From positions 1 to 22,171 of the IMG/VR virus record IMGVR_UViG_3300034073_001813: a DNA stretch of 22,171 nt; one strand, 5' to 3'. Position numbers and translations under genes: made by a program. Source of the stretch: a virus. The notes beneath the pieces were generated by a model. It saw nothing but the letters and a program-made list of their open reading frames with translations. It was not told where the DNA came from and did not search any database. The stretch's first letter is position 1. Each line of letters opens with the position of its first letter. This document shows, piece by piece, positions 9,071 through 16,885 of this stretch.

Positions 9071-10935
9071 CAGCGTGCCCTCACGATCAATTGCAATGGT
9101 CCGGCGACAATCACGTCGGACCCGACGGTGGCCGATACCGTCAATCGATATGTCCCGGCCGTGGCCGACCAATCCGATATCGTGTCCACAGTGATATATC
9201 CCAACCGGGCCAACGACAACGACGCCGACTGGTCGGTGCCGACCGTCGCGCCGGTCGATGCATTGCGTACGCCGACCGTCACGGTCGCCCCGGTTAGGTT
9301 GATCGCGTTGCCATCGCGGTCGAGCACTTGCAGGTCCAGCCGGAGCAATGTGCCGACGAGGATGTCGACGACGCCGCCGGGGAACTGCTCGTCGGCCTTG
9401 ACCTGGTACGGCACGTTGCCGGTCGCGAACGTCGTGCCGCCACCGCCGCCGCTGGGAGCTTGCTCGAGCGCGTTGGTCGTGTATCGGAAGTCGGCGCCGT
9501 CCGCCTCGATCATGTTGTGCAATCGGCCCAGGATGTTGCCGACTTGTCCTGCCGAGTAGGTGCTGGTGCTGGTCGCACCCTCGAGAATCTCGGTGACCAT
9601 GATCGACATCGGATGGACATGGGTCGGCAGTAGCACGAATTCATCGTTGAGTGCAGGTGCTTCGGTCAATGGCTCGTCGAGGGTGATGACACCATTCGTC
9701 AACGCATACGACAGGATCGGCTTGGACTCGCCCGTCAGATTGCCGGATGTGAACAGGATTGTCTGGTGGTCGTAGGTGCCGTTTGGCTGTGTCAAATCGG
9801 TACGGAACGATGTCGTGGTAGCACCCGTGACGCTGTTGACCTTGCCCTCGGTGACGAAGTTGGCCTTGCGGAGCAGTTCGATTTCCTTGCCGAAGGTGCC
9901 CGCTGTCGTATGTCCTGCATACGGTTCGTCCCAGACTGCGTCGGCGATTTCTCCGGCGGCGCTGGCCGCGATTGCGTCGTCGGTGATTGCATCCGTTGCC
10001 AGCTTGGCGGCGGTGATCGCGTCGTCGGCGATGCTGGTAGCGGTGATTACCCCGGTATTGATCGTCCCGACCGTCACCGCGCCACCGGACAAGCTGATGT
10101 CCGCGGAGGCCAGCCGGCTCGACACGGTAGCATTAAGGTTGTCGCCCACGATCTTGCCCGCCGTGCCCGCGCCGTAAGCGCCGGGTAGAGCAGTCGACCA
10201 GGGATCGCCCGCGGCTCCGGCCGCGTTGAGTCCCGCGCCCGTCGATCCAGTGTTGAGGTGATCGGCCAGCGTCTCGTCCCAGACCGCATCGGCGATGGCC
10301 GCCGCGGTCGGAGGCGCGGTCGCCAGCGAGTAGCCGGTTTTGTCATTGTTTGTCGCCACCGTGACTCCGGTGGTCACCGAGTTGACCGCGCCCGACACCG
10401 AAGCCGCCACGATCTGGCCGCCGCCGAGGTTGTAGCCGGTGCCGTCGGCCGCGGCAGCGAGATTGTCGGCCGCCGTGGCGTCCCCGCTGATCTGGATCGC
10501 GTTGACCGGCATCGGCGTCGTACCGTCGGTGTAGGATTCCAGGTTGTCCGCCGCACCGCTGTCCCCGCTGATCTGCACCACGTTGGCATCGATCTGGCTA
10601 TTGATCGTCGCAGGCCAACAGGCGAAATGGCGCTCGGTCGTGCCGGCGATCGATCCTACCGTGGCCGTGATGTAGATTGTATAAGTCTTGCCCGCCTCGA
10701 AACCGTTGCCACTCGAAATGGTCAGTTCCTCGCTGTAAAAGCCGGTGGTGTTCGCATCGTCCAGTTTGCCCATCGTGCCGGTCAGGATAGGCGTGCCGGT
10801 CTCGTCTTCGTATACGCGATAGGATGGATCGCCGGTCGCATCGGTAGCCGCACCAGTGCTGGCAGAATGCGTGTTGACGGCGAAAACCAATTTGGACTGG
10901 TCGCCGACGTTGCGGTATCCAAGCCAAGAACTCAT
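9070..10935 (-). CDS. Fibre-like structural protein with QISGD and ADAVWDE repeats
   Basis: A 621-residue protein, ATGA-coupled to the gene before it. An N-terminal beta domain (about 1-105, with GKTYTIYITATVGS) is followed by a low-complexity shaft. The shaft holds two copies of QISGDxxAADNL (about 121 and 148) and two of IADAVWDE (about 214 and 330), motifs I have seen in other phage fibre-like proteins. A GGGGG linker near 515 leads to a C-terminal domain (about 525-621) with NASTGA, ATAGTYRLTVSATVG and ending VRAR. That last domain is repeated in the next gene. It resembles BppU-type baseplate/fibre N-domains. It may be a tail or head fibre; attachment site unknown. Confidence 0.75.
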   Translation of the reverse strand: MSSWLGYRNVGDQSKLVFAVNTHSASTGAATDATGDPSYRVYEDETGTPILTGTMGKLDDANTTGFYSEELTISSGNGFEAGKTYTIYITATVGSIAGTTERHFACWPATINSQIDANVVQISGDSGAADNLESYTDGTTPMPVNAIQISGDATAADNLAAAADGTGYNLGGGQIVAASVSGAVNSVTTGVTVATNNDKTGYSLATAPPTAAAIADAVWDETLADHLNTGSTGAGLNAAGAAGDPWSTALPGAYGAGTAGKIVGDNLNATVSSRLASADISLSGGAVTVGTINTGVITATSIADDAITAAKLATDAITDDAIAASAAGEIADAVWDEPYAGHTTAGTFGKEIELLRKANFVTEGKVNSVTGATTTSFRTDLTQPNGTYDHQTILFTSGNLTGESKPILSYALTNGVITLDEPLTEAPALNDEFVLLPTHVHPMSIMVTEILEGATSTSTYSAGQVGNILGRLHNMIEADGADFRYTTNALEQAPSGGGGGTTFATGNVPYQVKADEQFPGGVVDILVGTLLRLDLQVLDRDGNAINLTGATVTVGVRNASTGATVGTDQSASLSLARLGYITVDTISDWSATAGTYRLTVSATVGSDVIVAGPLQLIVRAR

Positions 10936-12035
10936 TTCACCACCATCCCCCCGAAGATCGGATACGCTCCCCCACCGCCGGACGGAAACGTCACGATCTC
11001 AATCATCAACTGCATCGATGTGATCGAGTCTGCCGTCGTGGTCCATGATCCGGTTAGACTCGTTCGCGATACCCGATCATACAAATAGTCGCTGGTTTGA
11101 TCCCACAGCAACGGCTTGTAGTTGTCCGGCGTGTCGGTTTGGACTGACATATTCAGGATATTGATCGTGCCTGTCGTGCCTGTAGTTCCTACGCACGCAA
11201 TATAATCGCTTCCTGCGTCTAGAGTCACTGGACTTGAAAAATACAGATCGGCCGAGGCTCGCCCCGCAATGTTATTTGTGTATGGACTCATCGAGTCCTG
11301 GCATAATGCTGTGCTGTTATTGCCGGAATTCCAATCGTATATGCTCCACGATAAGTCTGGACTAGTTTGTGTGGTGGAGTCTGCGGCTACGCGCAACCCT
11401 ACTACACGATAAGTCGAGCAAAGGCTTGAGGCGATTCGGAACTTGTTCCCGATCTCGACGACGGCGTTTGTCGCCTGAATCGCTTGGCCTGTTTCGGTGC
11501 TTGCCAACCGACCGTATACATCCGGCAATCCAGCGTTGTCTATAATGGCAAAACATTCGGCGAAACGCGTCGTTGATGGCGTGTACGTCGTTGACGTCCC
11601 GCTGTAACTGTAAGGCAGAAAACTAGAGTCCGAATAGTTAGTGTAGCCTTGGATTACCTGGACACTCGACGTAAACGTCGATGCCGCGAGTATGTCGATC
11701 ACATACCGCGTCCCCTTGGTTAGCGTACCGGTGGTGGTAAACGTGATTTCATTCCAGGCGTATGCTGTCAGGGTATTTACGGCAATTGTCTCCGATACGA
11801 CTGATGTACCACTGGGCGAACCGTTCCTGTTCGTGGTTTGTACCGATACCGTGACATTGTCGGTCCCGCTGATAGCCCCAAATCTCAATGCCACCTTCTT
11901 CACTACCGTGGCGGCTTCAGCGATGAAACCGATCCCGGCATATGCGTTTGCGGCGGTCACCGTTGACGAAATGGCGGCGGGAACAGAGCCTGAGTTTGGC
12001 AAGCCCAACAAAGGCGGGAATGTTAATTCGATCAC
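10932..12035 (-). CDS. Putative adhesin / fibre-like protein with jelly-roll-type domains
   Basis: A 367-residue protein with a GTG start overlapping the preceding TGA. It is rich in Ser, Thr, Asn and Tyr. Two similar beta-rich halves are visible: the first includes VKKVALRFGAISGTDNVTVS and TLTKGTRYVIDIL, the second KFRIASSLCSTYRVVGLRV and TLDAGSDYIACVG. This resembles carbohydrate-binding beta-sandwich domains seen in adhesins. The C-terminus PSGGGGAYPIFGG is a glycine-rich tip. The DNA is noticeably AT-richer and uses more relaxed codons than its neighbours, so the gene may have been acquired separately. A surface-binding role is inferred. Confidence 0.65.
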   Translation of the reverse strand: MIELTFPPLLGLPNSGSVPAAISSTVTAANAYAGIGFIAEAATVVKKVALRFGAISGTDNVTVSVQTTNRNGSPSGTSVVSETIAVNTLTAYAWNEITFTTTGTLTKGTRYVIDILAASTFTSSVQVIQGYTNYSDSSFLPYSYSGTSTTYTPSTTRFAECFAIIDNAGLPDVYGRLASTETGQAIQATNAVVEIGNKFRIASSLCSTYRVVGLRVAADSTTQTSPDLSWSIYDWNSGNNSTALCQDSMSPYTNNIAGRASADLYFSSPVTLDAGSDYIACVGTTGTTGTINILNMSVQTDTPDNYKPLLWDQTSDYLYDRVSRTSLTGSWTTTADSITSMQLMIEIVTFPSGGGGAYPIFGGMVVK

Positions 12036-12904
12036 GATCGCCAGCCTTCGATTTTGTAGAGGCCGTCGCCGGCTCGGCCATAGATCATGTCGCCGTCGAT
12101 CACCAGCGATCCGAAATCCAAATTGGATCCCAGCAAATCCTCGATGGTCGACCATCCCTCCAATCGCGACCATGCCAAGCCGAGCTGGTGCGTCTCGCGG
12201 AATCCAAGGCCGAATACCCACTCTCCGTCGGCCGTCGTACGGTTGGCGCTGAATCGGTCGCAATCGGCGAATCCATCGGGGATCAGGTACTCGAGCGAGC
12301 CGTCCCGGTAGTCCATGATCCAGGAGCAGGTATTGGCGGTGGTGCGTTTTTCGTTTGCGAACATCGCGCCCAAAACAAAATCGCCAACGACGAACCGTGC
12401 CAATGGCATCGAGTAGCCCTCGGCGCAATCGATCTGGATTTCGGCCGGCACCAACGAGCCCGCGGCGCGGCCGACGTATTGCTGGGACAACGTCTGCTGG
12501 ATCGCGCCGTCGGCGTTGTAGATCGCCCATGCCTTGGATTGGTCACGGCCCATGAGCATCGCCAGGATCTCCGCATCGCTCGCCCAGGAAGCAAACACGG
12601 ATTGGCTGCCCTTGGTCAATCGGGCCAGCTCGTTGCCCTCCCGATCGATGACGATCGCGATCTGCGGCTTGCCGGGCGCGGCCAGACCGCACAGCAAATT
12701 GTCGCCGACCTTGCCGACGAGCGACAGATTGCCCTTGATCGATGTTTCGACGATGTCCAGCTTGCCGTCGACAACGGCGGCGATGGCCGGCATCCGCCGG
12801 TTGCCCTTGGCGACCAGCGTGTTGCAGTACAGCGTGCCGTCGATAGCGCAAACCGGCGTGGTCGATGCGATGTCGGTGCTGGCGTAGATTTGCGTGGTGG
12901 TCAT
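12032..12904 (-). CDS. Unknown structural protein, beta-propeller-like
   Basis: A 290-residue protein starting MTTTQIYASTDIAST, with GGAG 7 bases upstream and an ATGA overlap with the preceding stop. The sequence is a run of short beta-like stretches with repeated small motifs such as KLDIVETSIKGNLSLVGKVGDN and AWAIYNADGAIQQT, and glycine-aspartate turns near the end (DGDMIYGRAGDGLYKIEGW). This pattern recalls propeller-type repeats, but I cannot assign a family. It opens the adhesin-like block and overlaps the next gene as GTGA, so the two are probably made together. Confidence 0.65.
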   Translation of the reverse strand: MTTTQIYASTDIASTTPVCAIDGTLYCNTLVAKGNRRMPAIAAVVDGKLDIVETSIKGNLSLVGKVGDNLLCGLAAPGKPQIAIVIDREGNELARLTKGSQSVFASWASDAEILAMLMGRDQSKAWAIYNADGAIQQTLSQQYVGRAAGSLVPAEIQIDCAEGYSMPLARFVVGDFVLGAMFANEKRTTANTCSWIMDYRDGSLEYLIPDGFADCDRFSANRTTADGEWVFGLGFRETHQLGLAWSRLEGWSTIEDLLGSNLDFGSLVIDGDMIYGRAGDGLYKIEGWRS

Positions 12905-13185
12905 TTGTCTTCTCCTGTTGCGTTGCGGTCGCGAAACTTGTTGATAATCATTTCGACGCCCTCCATTCCGAGGACGCCGAGGAGGAAGGCGAACCCTGTC
13001 GCTTTTTCGCTGCCGACGGATGCCGGGACGATAAGCGGCGTGAGATACACGGCACTGCAAGCGCCGGTGATCGCACCGGTCAGCATCGCGGCCCAGCGAT
13101 TGCGCGGGTCCGACAGGAAGCGCCTAAGGTATTTGAGGATCCCGCCCAAAAACCCGGCCAGAAGGTTTGCGGTGGTCTGATCCAT
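12901..13185 (-). CDS. Small membrane protein, holin-like candidate
   Basis: A 94-residue protein (MDQTTANLLAGFLGGILK) whose ATG overlaps the preceding TAA. Two hydrophobic segments are visible, about residues 30-53 (AAMLTGAITGACSAVYLTPLIV) interpreted as one membrane helix and about 61-80 (ATGFAFLLGVLGMEGVEMII) as another, with a charged tail KFRDRNATGEDK. Size, two membrane segments and a charged C-terminus are compatible with a holin, which times host lysis, but no endolysin gene is nearby. It could instead be a small structural or ejection membrane protein. Confidence 0.6.
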   Translation of the reverse strand: MDQTTANLLAGFLGGILKYLRRFLSDPRNRWAAMLTGAITGACSAVYLTPLIVPASVGSEKATGFAFLLGVLGMEGVEMIINKFRDRNATGEDK

Positions 13186-13556
13186 TAGGCGCGACCGTCC
13201 TGCGCGAGGTTGCATCGGACCGTCAGCATCAGTGCCTGGGAGCGGTGGCTGTCGGTCCCGATCACCGACCAAGCGGAGTCCGCGGTGCGAATCTCGTCGC
13301 TGGTCCTGACGTCCGTGCCGATCGGCAAAGCCCATGTCCATTCCCCCTCTTGGAGTACCGCGTCCGCTTGCTCGCTGTGTGACCCATTATTGTATGTCTT
13401 GGCACCCGGCACGTCACGGGCGACCCGACGCCAGGACACCTCGATGCCGCCCATCCCGTCGGAGTCGGTGACCTGCCGGTAGATATCGACCAGCTCGCTG
13501 GCAATTGTCGATGCCATGCGATGGCTCAGGTGCGTGAGCAGATCCGTCGGCACCAT
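13185..13556 (-). CDS. Putative head-closure / head-tail joining protein
   Basis: A 123-residue protein starting MVPTDLLTHLSHRMAS, overlapping the previous stop. It has a helical N-terminus, then ELVDIYRQVTDSDGMGGIEVSW and a beta-rich C-terminal half ending TVRCNLAQDGRA. The phrase combining 'IYR...DSDGMGG' with a following W-R is like head-tail joining proteins that plug the portal after packaging. The assignment rests on size, order and this weak resemblance. Confidence 0.6.
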   Translation of the reverse strand: MVPTDLLTHLSHRMASTIASELVDIYRQVTDSDGMGGIEVSWRRVARDVPGAKTYNNGSHSEQADAVLQEGEWTWALPIGTDVRTSDEIRTADSAWSVIGTDSHRSQALMLTVRCNLAQDGRA

Positions 13557-14047
13557 CACCAGATCTCCATCGGCCGGTATCGCTCGGCCATCGCCATGCA
13601 GTGTGCGTGCACCTGTTGCAATTGCACGGTCTTGTTCATGTCCGAAACCGCGATGTCGGCGGCAGCCTTGCCAGCCTTTTCGAGCCACGCTCGGCTCACG
13701 GCTCGACGCAAATCGTATGTCTCCTGCGGTGCGGGCCCGTCGTCCTCCCACAGCAGATCGTCGCCATCCGGCACTCGCTGGCCGGTGTACTGCAGCGACG
13801 GCTCGGTGGTCCAGGTCGGCGCGGTGGCCGAGCTGGTGCCGGCCCGAACAGCCCGGTAGAGCCGGCCATTGGGCGTGGCCGGCACTACCTTGTCTCCGAC
13901 CGCGTAGGCCGTCGATACGGCATGTGTGGACGCGCGCTGGCAACCATCGACGATCCGCAAAAGATCGTCCGACGAGAGCGTTGGGTACACGTCGCTCGAG
14001 CAGAGCGGCGCAAGCGCTTCGGCGGTTTGGGCGCGCGTCCTAGCCAT
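13556..14047 (-). CDS. Putative head-tail connector protein
   Basis: A 163-residue protein (MARTRAQTAEALAPLC). It has helical ends, with a central insertion at about 47-100 containing AYAVGDKVV and GRLYRAVRAGTSS, resembling small binding modules found in many phage structural proteins. Its position two genes after capsid matches the adaptor or connector slot (HK97 gp6-like), where proteins join portal to the tail. I do not recognise a definitive family motif. Its stop and the next gene's ATG overlap as TGATG. Confidence 0.6.
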   Translation of the reverse strand: MARTRAQTAEALAPLCSSDVYPTLSSDDLLRIVDGCQRASTHAVSTAYAVGDKVVPATPNGRLYRAVRAGTSSATAPTWTTEPSLQYTGQRVPDGDDLLWEDDGPAPQETYDLRRAVSRAWLEKAGKAAADIAVSDMNKTVQLQQVHAHCMAMAERYRPMEIW

Positions 14048-14051
14048 GCGA

Positions 14052-14486
14052 TTAGCCGATCACCAACGCCAGCGCATTGCTGTCGGCGGCGCTGTTGGGT
14101 CCAACCTTGCCGCGCGACAGGATGCAGGTGATGGACATCACGATCGCGCCAGCGCCCGCCGTGGCTTCCATTTTCAGCCATTTCTTGCGCTTGCGGAGAT
14201 CGATCTGAAACACGACGAACTTGTTGTCGTCGGTCGCGGTCGGAAGCGTGAAATCGGTCCCGCCCACGAATCCGGTGACATCGGCGTAGGAGCCGTCGGT
14301 GTCGGATTCCGTGAGTTTGAGCACGGTAAGAGCCGACGCCATCGCGCCCAGGTTGACGACGATGGTGGCATAGTCGGATTTGACGCCGCTGACGACGGTG
14401 TCGACGGATGTGGTGGTGTAGGCCGCACCATTCGCCGATACCGCCGGCAGCATGTTGGCCAATCGGATTGTCTGCAAAGCAACCAT
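14052..14486 (-). CDS. Small beta-rich head protein, possible decoration protein
   Basis: A 144-residue protein starting MVALQTIRLANMLPAV, with GGAGG 8 bases before the ATG. It contains no recognisable enzyme motif. The central part (VSGVKSDYATIVVNLG, then TVLKLTESDTDGSYADVTGF) looks beta-rich, followed by a basic RKRKKW segment. Being the first gene after the major capsid, with its own strong ribosome binding site and a stem-loop between, it could be a capsid decoration or stabilisation protein. That is inferred from position, size and composition only. Confidence 0.6.
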   Translation of the reverse strand: MVALQTIRLANMLPAVSANGAAYTTTSVDTVVSGVKSDYATIVVNLGAMASALTVLKLTESDTDGSYADVTGFVGGTDFTLPTATDDNKFVVFQIDLRKRKKWLKMEATAGAGAIVMSITCILSRGKVGPNSAADSNALALVIG

Positions 14487-14500
14487 TTGAGAATCCTCCA

Positions 14501-14526
14501 CCGGCCGAGGATTGCTCCCCGGCCGG
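14501..14526 (-). other. Strong hairpin after the capsid gene (no T-tract)
   Basis: An 11-bp stem of CCGGCCGGGGA with TCCTCGGCCGG (one G-U wobble) capped by GCAA, a GNRA tetraloop. It lies 11 bases after the capsid stop and just ahead of the next gene's ribosome binding site. With no T-run it is more likely an mRNA 3'-end stabiliser or partial attenuator than a full terminator. Confidence 0.7.
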
Positions 14527-14536
14527 CTTGTCGAAA

Positions 14537-15850
14537 TTAGCCGGTGATGAGACCGACGATCGGTCCGGCGTTGGTGGTGTCTCCGACGCCGAAGACGTTG
14601 ATGTCGAAACGCTCGACGGCGCGGAGCGCCAACTCGTCGTTCTGGAACGCGTCGTGCTCGCTCAGCGAGATCCCGATACCGCGGCGATCGCCGAAGAACG
14701 CACCCTGCGACAGGTCGCCGAGGAGCGCGCAGACCTGGGCGCTGGCCGTGGTGGACGGCATCGCCTGGCTGATACGGACCGGATAGCCCATGAAGAGCGG
14801 TTCGCGCGGGCCACCGACGGCGATGGTCTCGTTCGTGTTACCACCGGCCGCGTCGGCCAGATTGGCCATGACCGTGTGGTAGAAGGTGCGCGAGACATAC
14901 CACGCGGCGTTGGCGGTGTCCGCAAACTGCGGAAGCTTGCCGACGACGGCGCGGAAGTCGGCCAGAACCAGAGCACCGTAGGTCGATCCAGTCGCCTGGA
15001 CGGCCAAGCCGGCGATGTTGGACGCCGTGCCATCAACGCCGCGGAGCGCGGCGCGCGCACCGACGATGCCGCCGTAGGTCGACGTGCCGTCGCCGGCAAA
15101 CCCGCATTCGTCCTCTTTCTGGGCGAAAGCGCGAGCGCATTCGGCAGCCACCCATCCGCCGAGGTCCACCGCCGCATCCTCGTTGAGCTCGGAGCTCAAG
15201 CGGGTGTAGACGGCCAGCTTCTTGGCGGTGAGGCGGACGTTGTCGAACTGGTTGGTCGACTCGGTGATCGGCGATCCTTCGCCCACGAAGTAGGCGGTGA
15301 TGCCGCCGCTTCGCTTCGGCTGGACGCGGGTGTCGCTGGACATCGAGACCACGCGGGCGTTGGCGCGGAACACGCCGTACTGCTCGACCAGGTTGATGAT
15401 GTCGCCGGCGAACTCCTCTGGGACGAGGTAGCCGCCGAGGCTGTTGTCGTTGGTGACGTGCGTCTTGTAGCCGCGCTCGGTCGCCCACTGGATGGCCTTG
15501 GCGTTGCCGCAGACCGCGCCCAAGAACCACATACCGAGGCTGTACGCCTTGGCATTGGCCTCGGCCTTGGTGCCGCCGAAAATGCGAGAGGCGTTGCCGG
15601 TCTGGCTCATCGCCTTGACGTTGTCCTCGGCCCGCAGCTCGTCGGAGGAGCGGCGCTCGGTCGAGCCGTACGGCAGCATGTCGGCGCGAGCGCCGAGGCG
15701 GGAAAGCGCCTTGATGCGCTGCTCGAGCACTTCGTTGTCGTCCAGCAGCTTCTGGGCTTCGGCCGGGTCGAAGTCGTCGGATTTGAGAATGTCCTGCGCC
15801 TTGGTCGCGTTGGCGATGATCTGGGCGCGCAGGTTGTCGATACGATTCAT
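14537..15850 (-). CDS. Major capsid protein (HK97 gp5-like)
   Basis: A 437-residue protein that builds the icosahedral shell. The start at 15850 (MNRIDNLRAQII) has GAGG 7 bases upstream; an in-frame ATG two codons earlier (15856) overlaps the protease stop. Residues 1 to about 110 are charged and helical, like the delta scaffolding arm removed by the protease. The rest is the HK97 fold: NSLGGYLVPEEFAGDIINLVE, FRANARVVSMSSDT, YFVGEGSPITES, LAVYTRLSSELNEDA, and the C-terminal ERFDINVFGVGD. The gene order protease then capsid is canonical. The exact cleavage point cannot be read from sequence alone. Confidence 0.95.
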   Translation of the reverse strand: MNRIDNLRAQIIANATKAQDILKSDDFDPAEAQKLLDDNEVLEQRIKALSRLGARADMLPYGSTERRSSDELRAEDNVKAMSQTGNASRIFGGTKAEANAKAYSLGMWFLGAVCGNAKAIQWATERGYKTHVTNDNSLGGYLVPEEFAGDIINLVEQYGVFRANARVVSMSSDTRVQPKRSGGITAYFVGEGSPITESTNQFDNVRLTAKKLAVYTRLSSELNEDAAVDLGGWVAAECARAFAQKEDECGFAGDGTSTYGGIVGARAALRGVDGTASNIAGLAVQATGSTYGALVLADFRAVVGKLPQFADTANAAWYVSRTFYHTVMANLADAAGGNTNETIAVGGPREPLFMGYPVRISQAMPSTTASAQVCALLGDLSQGAFFGDRRGIGISLSEHDAFQNDELALRAVERFDINVFGVGDTTNAGPIVGLITG

Positions 15851-15852
15851 GG

Positions 15853-16884
15853 TCATACCTCGCTCGCGGCGGTCGCCGAGAGCCGTTGCGCGATCGACCG
15901 ACGGAGCAAATCGCGCCGTAGGTCGGTCTTGTCGTCGTTGTTCGCCGCGACCGCTGGCCCGTCGGCCTTGGTGTCGGACTCGTCGCCGTCCTCTGCATCG
16001 CGCAGGATAGGCCACGATTTGGAGGCGATTGTTGCCGCCTCCCGTCGGGACAGCGCCAGCGCATCGCGCAACCGGCGCTCAAACTGGGTGATCGTGCTCG
16101 GCCGGCCGGATTGGACCGCGTAGCTCTTCGCGGCTTCCGGCATCTTGGCGACCTCGAGCAGGATCCGGTGGTACTCGGTCAGCACCGCATCGATATCCTC
16201 GATCGGCTTGCCGTACTCGATCATCTCGGACACGGCCTCGAGCATGCGCCCGGTGAGCCGACCGATCAGCATCTCGCTTGCCTCATATTGCCAACCGTCA
16301 AACACGTCGACTGGATCGACGGGCATCTCGTCCTCTTGCTCGGCTTCGGGCATCTCGCCCTCCGGCATCATCGGCATGCCGTAGTCGTCCTTGATTTCGG
16401 CGAGCGATTTGATGGTCGCTATGTTGCGCGACTCCGCCGGCCTGGGAGTCAAAGACGCCTCGCCGAGCGGCCATGCGTTGATGCGGCTCGACTTGCCGAT
16501 CCCGGTGGCCTCGCGGATCACCAGATGCCCGGCGGCACCCGACGAAAAGCCGAGCCGGCCTTCCTGCGCCAGGCGCTTGATCATCTGCCGATATTCGTCG
16601 GACTGGTCGATCTGCGCTTCGTACCACAACCCGGCGTCCTTGACGGTCACCACGCCGTCGCCGATCGCCTTGCGGCCGACCTTGGGATCCATGCCGTGGG
16701 CGTAGTACAGCCGGAGCGGAAACTGTTCGCCGGGCTCGAGCGGTCGACCGAAGTCGGTGCCCTTCGTGAAAAAATCGCCCTCGAGGTCGGTGTCCCGCGG
16801 CGAGCCGAAGCGCACCAGGTAACCGGCGACCTTGCCGTCGTCGGTCGCCTTGATCGCGTCCCCGTATATCGTCAACATGTCCAT
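15853..16884 (-). CDS. Prohead protease (HK97 family, S78), with C-terminal helical region
   Basis: A 343-residue protein starting MDMLTIYGDAIK, with GGAG 6 bases before the ATG. It would cut the capsid protein's scaffolding arm and itself during head maturation. The first 160 residues form the protease: GYLVRFGS, then EGDFFTKGTDFG, candidate catalytic His63 in YYAHGMDP, serines 114/115 in GFSSGAAGH, and GEASLTPRPAESRN at about 141-154. Residues 160-343 are acidic and helical and may contribute to scaffolding, which is my inference. The stop overlaps the ATG at 15856 in an ATGA arrangement, suggesting translational coupling with the capsid gene. Confidence 0.9.
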   Translation of the reverse strand: MDMLTIYGDAIKATDDGKVAGYLVRFGSPRDTDLEGDFFTKGTDFGRPLEPGEQFPLRLYYAHGMDPKVGRKAIGDGVVTVKDAGLWYEAQIDQSDEYRQMIKRLAQEGRLGFSSGAAGHLVIREATGIGKSSRINAWPLGEASLTPRPAESRNIATIKSLAEIKDDYGMPMMPEGEMPEAEQEDEMPVDPVDVFDGWQYEASEMLIGRLTGRMLEAVSEMIEYGKPIEDIDAVLTEYHRILLEVAKMPEAAKSYAVQSGRPSTITQFERRLRDALALSRREAATIASKSWPILRDAEDGDESDTKADGPAVAANNDDKTDLRRDLLRRSIAQRLSATAASEV

Positions 16885-16885
16885 G

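Noticed and set aside
14408-16123. Long plus-strand open frame opposite capsid and protease
   Set aside because: It is an antisense shadow caused by GC-rich codon bias; the minus-strand genes here have clear family motifs.
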